In this document: positions 1 to 5,520 of the stretch, in pieces | How the letters are laid out: every line of letters begins with the position of its first letter | Numbering within the stretch: position 1 is the first letter of the stretch | Assembly (NCBI GenBank): GCA_048976805.1 | Contig: JBHGUR010000019.1 | Span: 1-7,120 of the forward strand | Source: Ectobacillus sp048976805 | GTDB lineage: Bacteria; Bacillota; Bacilli; Bacillales; Bacillaceae_G | Length of the DNA: 7,120 nucleotides | Reading direction: 5' to 3' | Notes under the pieces: generated by a model | The model's input: only the letters and a program-made list of their open reading frames with translations | Database searches by the model: none | What the model was told of the DNA's origin: nothing | Position numbers and translations under genes: made by a program

Positions 1-9
1 AAAGAACAT

Positions 10-29
10 AAAACCTTTCTTTTGAAAGG
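10..29 (-). terminator. Candidate intrinsic terminator ending repeat copy 1
   Basis: Read on the minus strand, the stem CCTTTC/GAAAGG with an AAAA loop is followed by TTTTATGTT. It is preceded by a C-rich CTCTCTCCCC stretch. The stem is short (6 bp), so efficiency is uncertain. The same hairpin recurs in copy 2. Confidence 0.45.
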
Positions 30-189
30 GGAGAGAGCATCCGGCTATGCATAGAAGCGGTCAAAACCTATTCCTGCCCCATGCGACGGAAAACCAGAGA
101 GAGAAAGCAAGTACAAGTTGCTGTTTGTTCTACTTAGCCGCGATGTATATGTCCAAATAGCAAATTGGATATATATAGACAGAGAACAT

Positions 190-209
190 AAAACCTTTCT
201 TTTGAAAGG
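190..209 (-). terminator. Candidate intrinsic terminator ending repeat copy 2
   Basis: This is identical to the hairpin of copy 1: minus-strand CCTTTC-AAAA-GAAAGG followed by TTTTATGTT. It lies about 150 bp downstream of the hpr stop, so it could end the hpr transcript or a separate small RNA made from the repeat. Confidence 0.45.
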
Positions 210-357
210 GGAGAGAGCATCCGGCTATGCATAGAAGCGGTCAAAACCTATTCCTGCCCCATGCGACGGAAAACCAGAGAGAGGAAGCAAGTATAAGTTG
301 CTGTTTGTTCTACTTAGCCGCGATGTATATGTCCAAATCATAAATTGGATATATATT

Positions 358-924
358 TTATTCGTTAACATTTTTGACTAGCTTTTTATCTTTCTCGATA
401 AAGTTTTCTTCAATATTATCTAATGATTTTTCAAAGATATCGATAAAATCCTGGCCGTATATATTTCTTAAAATTGCCATTAATTCAATGTTTTCCGGGA
501 ACTTGCCGTAAAAATCGCGCAGGGCGAGCGCACCGTTGAATACTGCATTTTTTTCTGGGTCGTAATCTTCCATTAATTTCAAAAGAAGCTCTTCCCCTTT
601 TTCTGTTATCTCAATATAAGTATTCCGTTTATCATCTTCTTTTTTCGAGAATACAAGAAGGCCGCGTTCTTCCAGCTTCTTCGAAAAATTGAAGGCTGTA
701 GATACATGCATCACGCCAAATTTAGCGATTTCCGAAATGGAAGCTCCTTTTAAATGATAAGCAATCCAAAGGATATGATGTTCATTGATGTTTAAATCGT
801 AAGGTTTAATCCATTGCTGCCAATCTTTTTCTACGCATTTCCATAATGCTTTTGACAATTGCGCAATACGTTGGCTGAAAATCATCGCTTCTTTTACTGA
901 ATAATTTTTCTCCCCGTTTTTCAT
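358..924 (-). CDS. hpr: MarR-family transition-state regulator Hpr (ScoC)
   Basis: This 188-residue protein matches Bacillus Hpr/ScoC closely from memory, including the block ALWK..EKDWQQWIKPYDLNIN (about 26-47) and HHILWIAY. The winged helix-turn-helix is visible: ASISEIAKFGVMHVSTAFNF (61-80) as the DNA-recognition region and a wing around FSKKEDDKRNTYIEIT (92-107). In B. subtilis Hpr represses extracellular protease genes (aprE, nprE), sinI and oligopeptide permease genes during the transition to stationary phase. The B. subtilis protein is about 203 residues; the difference here is a shorter acidic/lysine-rich tail. The ATG at 924 is supported by an AGGTGAG ribosome site at 928-934. The gene has its own extended -10 promoter and is insulated from yhaH by a strong terminator. 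The stop codon abuts the hairpin of repeat copy 2. Confidence 0.96.
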   Translation of the reverse strand: MKNGEKNYSVKEAMIFSQRIAQLSKALWKCVEKDWQQWIKPYDLNINEHHILWIAYHLKGASISEIAKFGVMHVSTAFNFSKKLEERGLLVFSKKEDDKRNTYIEITEKGEELLLKLMEDYDPEKNAVFNGALALRDFYGKFPENIELMAILRNIYGQDFIDIFEKSLDNIEENFIEKDKKLVKNVNE

Positions 925-965
925 CGACTCACCTACTTTTCTCCAAATCTAATATGTTAGTATCT

Positions 966-974
966 ATTATGCCA
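966..974 (-). promoter_or_regulatory. Extended -10 promoter of hpr
   Basis: The minus strand reads TGGCATAAT, an extended -10 (TG-n plus CATAAT, 5 of 6 consensus). The -35 region is weak (TTTATT-like at 17 bp). Transcription would start near 959, about 35 nt before the hpr start codon. Just downstream, 956-964 reads GATACTAAC on the minus strand, which matches the published Hpr-binding consensus RATANTATY at 8 of 9 positions. That hints at autoregulation but is weak evidence. Confidence 0.5.
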
Positions 975-1013
975 GTAAAATAAAAATTAATAAAGTCTTT
1001 TTGTAAGAATTGT

Positions 1014-1061
1014 AAAAATTTTTTGTATAAGCCAAGAGTTTCCAATCTTGGCTTATACAAA
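1014..1061 (-). terminator. Strong intrinsic terminator between yhaH and hpr
   Basis: A perfect 16-bp inverted repeat (1022-1037 and 1046-1061, GTATAAGCCAAGA/TCTTGGCTTATAC core, 8-nt loop) begins one base after the yhaH stop. On the minus strand it is followed by AAA and then TTTTT. It ends the yhaH transcript and separates it from the hpr promoter. Confidence 0.85.
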
Positions 1062-1424
1062 TTACTCTTTTGCGGGAACAGACTTTTGCAAGTTTTCAAT
1101 GGATTGCTGGATTTCTTTAAGTTCTTGTTCGATACTTTCCCTATGTGATTTTGTTTCTTTGCTCCAGGAGGAAAAGGCCGTTTGCATATCTTGCTTTAGC
1201 TCAATAAATACATCTTTTCCTTCGGCGGAAGTTTGAACAACCTGTTCCTTTAAAAGCTGCGTATCATTTTTTAATTCGGCAAGAGATTGTTTCCAGTCGT
1301 TTGTTTTTTCTTTCATTTTTTTCCGTAAATCCTTGCCTGAGGAAGGGGCAGCAAGCAATGCGGCAATCCCTGCGACTGCCCCTCCGCACAGAAGTCCCGT
1401 CACGAAAGCTTTTGTTTTTGACAT
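1062..1424 (-). CDS. yhaH: YtxH-domain membrane-anchored protein, YhaH-like
   Basis: The 120-residue protein has one N-terminal membrane segment (about 6-26) ending in LLAAPSSGKDLRKKM, the hallmark of YtxH-domain proteins. A lysine/glutamate-rich, probably coiled-coil region of about 80 residues follows, likely cytoplasmic. Its length and place next to hpr fit B. subtilis YhaH (about 118 residues), whose molecular role is not established. The start at 1424 is chosen because AAAGGGGG lies 7 nt upstream (1432-1439). An in-frame ATG at 1466 would add 14 residues but has no comparable ribosome site. I found no convincing promoter just upstream; it may be read from hit, since no terminator lies between them. 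A 16-bp terminator follows its stop. Confidence 0.88.
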   Translation of the reverse strand: MSKTKAFVTGLLCGGAVAGIAALLAAPSSGKDLRKKMKEKTNDWKQSLAELKNDTQLLKEQVVQTSAEGKDVFIELKQDMQTAFSSWSKETKSHRESIEQELKEIQQSIENLQKSVPAKE

Positions 1425-1508
1425 ATAAAGGCCCCCTTTAATTTGTTTTTTGGCTCCGCTCATCAACGGCGGACAATAGGCATAAGCATAAAGAAGGAGG
1501 GATAAGCA

Positions 1509-1700
1509 ATGAATACATTTCGTCTTTTGCTGCTGCTTTGCAGTTTTGTCTGTTTGCTTCGCGCTGCCTTTTTGCTATTATCCATGAAACAAAAGCGGGC
1601 ATATCCTCCCCCTATAGTTGTTAAGCAGCAAGCTGTTTGTTACGGCAGTTTAAGTGCAGCTCTATTTTTGGGCGCCATAATCCTTCGTTTGTTTATGTAG
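1509..1700 (+). CDS. Small two-helix membrane protein, function unknown
   Basis: The 63-residue product has a leucine-rich membrane helix at about 5-25, a basic linker (KQKRAYPPP) and a second helix at about 45-62, giving a small hairpin membrane protein. The start is well supported: AAGGAGGG at 1494-1501 stands 7 nt before the ATG. I do not recognise the family and assign no function. It occupies the yhaH-hit interval, where B. subtilis carries trpP and serC from memory; it is far too short to be TrpP and shows no obvious similarity. It is encoded opposite to both neighbours, and its stop is one base from the hit stop with no terminator hairpin between them, so the transcripts probably overlap. 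The promoter is uncertain; GACAAT at 1472-1477 with TTGGCT 16 bp upstream is a weak candidate. Confidence 0.75.
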   Translation: MNTFRLLLLLCSFVCLLRAAFLLLSMKQKRAYPPPIVVKQQAVCYGSLSAALFLGAIILRLFM

Positions 1701-1701
1701 C

Positions 1702-2136
1702 TTATTCAATATTGCGGGCGATCGCTCCGGAAATGTCCTGCAGCTCTTCGAACGTATAGCTGCTTTGATTAGATTTCCAAACTGCCCCAAAGCCGTCCTT
1801 CTCCCCGTAGCGCGGAATTAAATGCATATGAAAATGGAAAACGGTTTGGCCCGCTTTTTCTCCATTATTATTTAAGATATTAAAGCCAATTGGATTGTAT
1901 TGCTTTTTGATGGCGTTTGCAATTTTTGGAACGGCTGCAAATACGTGTGCGGCGATATCAGAGGTTAATGCGAATACATCTTGCTTATGTATTTTAGGAA
2001 TGACGAGCGTATGTCCTTTTGTGACCTGGCTAATATCAAGAAAAGCAAATACGTGTTCATCTTCGTACACCTTGGCACATGGGATACGCCCCTCAATAAT
2101 TTTACAAAAAATACAATCTTCGGCTGTATGGTTCAT
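1702..2136 (-). CDS. hit: HIT-family nucleotide-binding protein Hit
   Basis: The 144-residue protein carries the histidine-triad motif VFHFHMHLIPRYG with H101, H103 and H105, and the Hint-type N-terminus CIFCKII (C8, C11). With H50 these residues fit the zinc-binding HIT subgroup of Bacillus. HIT proteins hydrolyse or bind purine nucleoside phosphoramidates and related nucleotides; the physiological role in Bacillus is poorly defined. The length matches B. subtilis Hit (about 145). An upstream ATG (encoding MKN) overlaps the ribosome site itself, so the start at 2136 is chosen: AAAGGA lies 8 nt before it. The gene is divergent from ecsA, as in B. subtilis, and has its own extended -10 promoter. 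Confidence 0.95.
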   Translation of the reverse strand: MNHTAEDCIFCKIIEGRIPCAKVYEDEHVFAFLDISQVTKGHTLVIPKIHKQDVFALTSDIAAHVFAAVPKIANAIKKQYNPIGFNILNNNGEKAGQTVFHFHMHLIPRYGEKDGFGAVWKSNQSSYTFEELQDISGAIARNIE

Positions 2137-2167
2137 ATTTTTCATCCTTTCACATATACTTATCCGT

Positions 2168-2176
2168 ATTTTACCA
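2168..2176 (-). promoter_or_regulatory. Extended -10 promoter of hit
   Basis: The minus strand reads TGGTAAAAT, an extended -10 with 5 of 6 consensus bases. TTGTCT lies 15 bp upstream as a short-spaced -35. Transcription would start near 2161, giving a leader of about 25 nt. Confidence 0.6.
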
Positions 2177-2196
2177 TATTTGCACAATAGACAAAA

Positions 2197-2228
2197 TAGA
2201 AAAACAGGAAGCCGATACAGCTTCCTGT
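2197..2228 (-). terminator. Intrinsic terminator with no evident upstream gene
   Basis: The 9-bp stem ACAGGAAGC/GCTTCCTGT (2204-2212 and 2220-2228, 7-nt loop) is followed on the minus strand by TTTTCTATTTTG, with the U tract starting inside the last stem base. On the plus strand no T tract follows, so it acts on minus-strand transcription coming from 2230-2735. It sits just upstream of the hit promoter. Confidence 0.75.
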
Positions 2229-2274
2229 CGCATGAAGAAGGCGGGTTGAAACAGCTTATTTTATTGTACCTTTA

Positions 2275-2523
2275 GGAGACACCTCATTTGCTAGGAAAAT
2301 TTGCGCATTGCCGCTTATCTACTCTGCTCGTGACACCCCATTTGCAGGTAAAGTAGAAATCCTTTTCCTTGCTGATTTTGCCAGAGTACACTGTCTTTAG
2401 GAGACACCCCATTTCTAAGAGTGTTTATATCGTTTCTAAACGAATATCTACTCTCCTCGAGACACCTCATTTCAAACAAAATCTGTAGTTTCTCTTACTT
2501 GGTCTTTAATCGACACCCCATTT
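2275..2523. repeat. Array of five GACACCYCATTT motifs in alternating contexts
   Basis: GACACC(T/C)CATTT occurs at 2278, 2332, 2403, 2461 and 2512 (spacings 54, 71, 58 and 51). Copies 1, 3 and 5 are preceded by CTTTAGGA or CTTTAATC; copies 2 and 4 by ATCTACTCTSCTCG. The pattern is therefore A-B-A-B-A with a higher-order period of about 109-129 bp. Copies 2 and 3 are linked by the complementary heptamers TACTCTG (2320-2326) and CAGAGTA (2382-2388). Intervening sequences are diverged. No long open frame crosses the array. The rest of 2137-2735 holds the hit promoter, a minus-strand terminator, a palindrome and the ecsA promoter. Confidence 0.85.
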
Positions 2524-2634
2524 CAATGATGAAAAACCACATTATGAACATCCATCATTTCTAGGGACTTGGCTGTTTTCAACCACTTCCTCCTTCAATC
2601 ATTATGATGTCCCATAATCGCCGCTTTATACAAA

Positions 2635-2646
2635 CTTTATATAAAG
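2635..2646. promoter_or_regulatory. Perfect 12-bp palindrome upstream of ecsA
   Basis: CTTTATATAAAG is self-complementary and lies about 45 bp upstream of the ecsA extended -10. It could be an operator, but an AT-rich palindrome of this length may also be chance. Confidence 0.25.
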
Positions 2647-2690
2647 ATTATGCTAAAAAACAACGCTGCTATGTAGTTCGGTTATTTTTT

Positions 2691-2699
2691 TGGTAAGAT
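2691..2699 (+). promoter_or_regulatory. Extended -10 promoter of the ecs operon
   Basis: TGGTAAGAT is an extended -10 with 5 of 6 consensus bases after a T-rich stretch. No good -35 is seen. Transcription would begin near 2706, about 30 nt before the ecsA ATG. Confidence 0.5.
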
Positions 2700-2735
2700 G
2701 GAATTATACAGTCTGTAGTAGGAAAGGGTTGGCAT

Positions 2736-3488
2736 ATGGAAACACTATTGCAAGTTCAAAACTTAACAGGCGGCTACACGAAGCGGCCGGTTCTGCAAGA
2801 CGTTTCTTTTTCGGTTAAGGCCGGCGAGCTTGTCGGATTAATCGGCTTAAACGGGGCAGGAAAGAGTACAACCATTAAGCACATTATCGGTTTAATGGAA
2901 CCAAAGCAAGGGCAAATTACGATTTCCGGAAAGTCATTCCAAGAAGATCCGACAGCGTATCGTGGAAGCTTTACGTTTATTCCTGAAACACCCGTTTTAT
3001 ATGAAGAGCTGACGTTGGAGGAACATTTAAAGCTTACGGCGATGGCATACGGCCTTGATGAGTCTATTTATGAGGAAAGGATTGCTGCGCTTTTAAGCGA
3101 GTTTCGCATGAAAAACAGGCTAAAATGGTTTCCGGCTCATTTTTCTAAAGGAATGAAACAGAAAGTTATGATTATGTGCGCTTTTTTAGTGCAGCCTTCT
3201 TTATATATTGTCGATGAGCCGTTTGTCGGGCTTGATCCGCTTGGCATTCAATCATTGCTGCAATTAATGGATTATATGAAGCGGCAAGGAGCCGGGATTT
3301 TAATGAGCACGCATATTTTAGCGACGGCGGAACGATATTGTGATTCTTTCGTTATTTTGCATCATGGGCGGGTTCGGGCGCGAGGGACGCTTCTGGAGCT
3401 TCAGGAGCAGTTTTCGATGCCGGGCGCGACTCTAGATGATATTTATATTGAGCTTACGAAGGAAGAAGATGAACATGAACACAGTTGA
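2736..3488 (+). CDS. ecsA: ABC transporter ATP-binding protein EcsA
   Basis: The 250-residue protein is a single ABC ATPase domain of usual length. Visible motifs: Walker A GLNGAGKS (37-44), a Q-loop region IPETP (82-86) where Glu84 replaces the usual Gln, the signature FSKGMKQ (136-142), Walker B LYIVDEP (156-162) with Glu161, a D-loop GLDP (165-168) and the H-loop His193. It pairs with EcsB at the membrane. In B. subtilis Ecs loss lowers exoprotein secretion, competence and RasP intramembrane protease activity; the transported substrate is not established. The ATG is preceded by GGAAAGGG 7 nt upstream. The gene heads the operon and overlaps ecsB by 20 bp, which suggests translational coupling. 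Confidence 0.97.
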   Translation: METLLQVQNLTGGYTKRPVLQDVSFSVKAGELVGLIGLNGAGKSTTIKHIIGLMEPKQGQITISGKSFQEDPTAYRGSFTFIPETPVLYEELTLEEHLKLTAMAYGLDESIYEERIAALLSEFRMKNRLKWFPAHFSKGMKQKVMIMCAFLVQPSLYIVDEPFVGLDPLGIQSLLQLMDYMKRQGAGILMSTHILATAERYCDSFVILHHGRVRARGTLLELQEQFSMPGATLDDIYIELTKEEDEHEHS

Positions 3489-4692
3489 ATTATGGAAGCA
3501 GCGTTTTCAGCTTTTTCTAAAAGAACTTCGTACATACGGGAAATATGTTTTTAACGATCATTTGAAATTTGCTGTTATTTTTGCGATCGGCGTCGGAGCT
3601 TATTATTATCAGCAGTGGCTTGCAACATTGACGCCGTCCTTTCCGGCCGTTTTTGTCATCGCGGTGTTGTTCTCCCTCGTTTTAACGGCAGGATCTATTC
3701 ACACGTTATTAAAGCCGGCCGATCTTGTCTTTTTGCTGCCGCTTGAGGAAAAGATGAAGCCGTATTTTTTCAGGGCGTTTCGCTTTACTTATATTATCCA
3801 GCTCTATGTGCTCGGCATGATGGGAGCGGCTCTTGCGCCTTTATATTTGCAGCAGCTGCAGCAGCCGGTGTCGGTGTATATATGGATTTTTGTTATGCTT
3901 GCGATTGTGAAGGTGTGGAATTTGTTGGCAGCTTGGGAAATTATCTATAGCATGGACGATAAAAAACGCGTCTACGACCGGATTGTGCGTTTTGGCCTCA
4001 ATTTCTTGCTCGTATACTTTTTAGCTGGCCGTTATTCAATTATATATACAGCCGGTGTTGTAGTTGCTATGGCGTTATATTGGTTTCTTCTGCAAAAAAG
4101 GGAAGGAAAAAGGGGGTTGAACTGGGAGCAGCTGATTGCCGAGGAAGGCAAGAAAATGCTGCTGTTTTACCGTATCGCCAATTTGTTTACTGATGTACCG
4201 GTTTTAAAAGAACGGGTTAAGCGGAGAAAATGGCTGGATGGTTTCGCTTCGCTTGTGCCGTTTGCGCAAAAAAATACATATTCCTTCCTTTACATAAGAA
4301 CATTTCTTCGCTCCGGCGGCTACTTCGGTGTATATGTACGCCTTTTGGCGCTAGGGGGAGTTTTGATTTATGTGATTCCGTTTCTGTACGGCCGGCTGTT
4401 TATCAGCAGCGTGTTTTTATATTTTATTGGATATCAGTTATTGAGCTTATGGAAGCATCATCGTCTAAAGTTATGGATGAATTTATATCCAATAGCGGAA
4501 GAGGAAAAGAAACGTTCTTTCTTGTCGCTTCATTTTCGTTTCCTGTTTGCAGGCGGACTTGTATTTTGTATAACTTTCTTATTTGCCACGATGGCATGGG
4601 GCATGGCTTTGCTTCTGGCTGGAGGGAACATCGTGTTTAGCTATGTTTTTACATACGGATATTGCAGCAGAAAAATAGAAGCCCTCTTGTAG
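3469..4692 (+). CDS. ecsB: ABC transporter membrane subunit EcsB
   Basis: The 407-residue protein is strongly hydrophobic, with several membrane segments: about 33-49, 56-80, 107-130 and 137-160 in the first half, then clusters around 185-213, 290-330 and 360-395. The conserved-looking DLVFLLPLEEKM (about 85-96) follows the second helix pair. Length and context match B. subtilis EcsB (about 408). It forms the membrane part of the Ecs exporter with EcsA. I start it at 3469, where AAGGA lies 5 nt upstream; a second ATG at 3475 is possible, and a longer frame from 3436 lacks support. Its stop codon lies inside a terminator-like hairpin that separates it from ecsC. Confidence 0.95.
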   Translation: MNMNTVELWKQRFQLFLKELRTYGKYVFNDHLKFAVIFAIGVGAYYYQQWLATLTPSFPAVFVIAVLFSLVLTAGSIHTLLKPADLVFLLPLEEKMKPYFFRAFRFTYIIQLYVLGMMGAALAPLYLQQLQQPVSVYIWIFVMLAIVKVWNLLAAWEIIYSMDDKKRVYDRIVRFGLNFLLVYFLAGRYSIIYTAGVVVAMALYWFLLQKREGKRGLNWEQLIAEEGKKMLLFYRIANLFTDVPVLKERVKRRKWLDGFASLVPFAQKNTYSFLYIRTFLRSGGYFGVYVRLLALGGVLIYVIPFLYGRLFISSVFLYFIGYQLLSLWKHHRLKLWMNLYPIAEEEKKRSFLSLHFRFLFAGGLVFCITFLFATMAWGMALLLAGGNIVFSYVFTYGYCSRKIEALL

Positions 4693-4707
4693 ATGCAAGA
4701 GGGTTTT
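4682..4707 (+). terminator. Terminator/attenuator between ecsB and ecsC
   Basis: CCCTCTTG (4682-4689) pairs perfectly with CAAGAGGG (4696-4703) around a 6-nt loop that contains the ecsB TAG stop, followed by TTTTG. The T tract is short, so partial read-through into ecsC 17 nt downstream is likely. It would lower ecsC expression relative to ecsAB. Confidence 0.7.
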
Positions 4708-4724
4708 GTAAAGAGGTGAAGGCA

Positions 4725-5456
4725 ATGATGAAGTATGAAGAGCAAGTAATGAAGGAACTGGAAAAATGGAAAAAAGAACTGGTGAAAAACTCTTCGTTCG
4801 TAAATCGTGTTTCCAAAAAAGTGCAAACAAAAATGCAACAATTGATTCCCGAGAAGGTGCATACAGTTTTGACGGAAACGATTAAAAAAATGGTGCGGGC
4901 TATTGTAGTTGGCACTGATTTCATTCAGCCGCCTCTAAAGGATAGAACGTTGACGCTGCAGGAACGGGATGAACGTGTTTTAAAGAAAATCGCGGATTAT
5001 AAAAAGATTGCGGCAGTCGAGGGGGCGGGAACGGGGGCCGGCGGCATTTTGCTCGGGCTCGCCGAATTTCCGTTGTTGTTAACGATTAAAATCAAATTTT
5101 TATTCGATGCTGCGACCTTATACGGACATGATACGAGCAAAGAAGAAGAGCGGCTATTTTTGCTCCATGTTTTCCAATTGGCTTTCTCAAGCGACGAGCA
5201 TCGCCGCGACGTATTTCAAATTATTGAGCATTGGGATGTATATAAGGAAAGAGAACAAAACATTGATTGGCGCAAGTTCCAGCAGGAGTATAGAGATTAT
5301 ATTGACTTTGTAAAAATGCTGCAGCTCGTTCCTGTTATTGGCGCTGCTGTCGGAGCGTATGCAAACTATAACTTGCTTGACCGACTTGGAGAGATTACGA
5401 TGAATTGCTACCGGTTAAGATGGATGCGGGAACAACGGGAGCGCCCTTTTTTATAA
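4725..5456 (+). CDS. ecsC: EcsC family protein
   Basis: The 243-residue protein fits the EcsC family in length (B. subtilis about 236) and place. It has a charged, helical N-terminus (1-95), a glycine-rich hydrophobic stretch GAGTGAGGILLGLAEFPLLL (100-119) and a second small-residue-rich segment LVPVIGAAVGAYANYNLLDR (201-220). These suggest membrane association rather than classical spanning helices. Function is unknown; in B. subtilis it is part of the ecs operon but dispensable for the EcsAB phenotypes, to my knowledge. GAGGTGA at 4713-4719 supports ATG 4725 or the adjacent ATG 4728. The last codons and stop lie at the left junction of the inserted element: the TAA uses T from the target TTTAT and AA from the element, if the boundary is as inferred. 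The native C-terminus may therefore have been longer. Confidence 0.93.
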   Translation: MMKYEEQVMKELEKWKKELVKNSSFVNRVSKKVQTKMQQLIPEKVHTVLTETIKKMVRAIVVGTDFIQPPLKDRTLTLQERDERVLKKIADYKKIAAVEGAGTGAGGILLGLAEFPLLLTIKIKFLFDAATLYGHDTSKEEERLFLLHVFQLAFSSDEHRRDVFQIIEHWDVYKEREQNIDWRKFQQEYRDYIDFVKMLQLVPVIGAAVGAYANYNLLDRLGEITMNCYRLRWMREQRERPFL

Positions 5457-5469
5457 GGAGGGCGTAAAA

Positions 5470-5492
5470 CCCCTATGCCTTTAGGCTAGGGG
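5470..5492 (+). other. Left-end subterminal hairpin of the IS element
   Basis: CCCCTA (5470-5475) pairs with TAGGGG (5487-5492), with a bulged T and an inner GCC/GGC pair closing a TTTA loop. In IS200/IS605 elements such single-strand hairpins with a bulged T are the TnpA recognition sites. The right-end hairpin has the same geometry. Confidence 0.85.
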
Positions 5493-5520
5493 ATGTAAGC
5501 CCTAATTTCGGAAACATATT

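Larger units (their letters stand above)
1..356. repeat. Two tandem copies of a 180-bp structured repeat
   Basis: Positions 1-176 and 181-356 are direct repeats with an exact 180-bp period. They differ only at offsets 2, 104, 114 and 159-161, plus the last four bases. Three hairpins are kept in both copies: CCTTTC/GAAAGG (14-29 and 194-209), AGCAA/TTGCT around a 7-nt loop (offsets about 107-123), and an 11-bp stem TATATGTCCAA/TTGGATATATA (146-175 and 326-355). The 114 and 159-161 differences fall in hairpin loops, so the stems are untouched; this suggests an RNA that functions as structure. The direction is unsettled. The minus strand gives a terminator-like hairpin with a T tract in each copy, while the G-T pair in the 11-bp stem is only stable in plus-strand RNA. 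I do not recognise a riboswitch or sRNA family. The first copy may extend beyond the left edge of the window. Confidence 0.9.

Noticed and set aside
1895..2275. Plus-strand open frame of 126 codons opposite hit
   Set aside because: It is the complement of the well-supported hit gene, has no ribosome site and its product resembles no family.
2289..2475. Minus-strand frames of 41 and 47 codons beginning at ATGGGGTGTC or ATGAGGTGTC inside the repeat array
   Set aside because: The start codon belongs to the repeat core, the two frames overlap in different phases, and no ribosome site is properly spaced; they read as by-products of the repeats.
2275..2523. CRISPR array
   Set aside because: The repeat core is only 12 bp, spacings vary from 51 to 71 bp and flanks alternate between two types; no cas gene is present.
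4230..4640. Second plus-strand frame inside ecsB
   Set aside because: It lies entirely within ecsB in another phase, with no ribosome site.
4579..4924. Three minus-strand frames opposite ecsB/ecsC
   Set aside because: They are shadows of the coding strand, overlap each other and lack ribosome sites.
5442..5464. CGCCC/GGGCG inverted repeat at the ecsC end as an ecs terminator
   Set aside because: It straddles the inferred chromosome-IS junction and no T tract follows on either strand, so it is probably a chance pairing.
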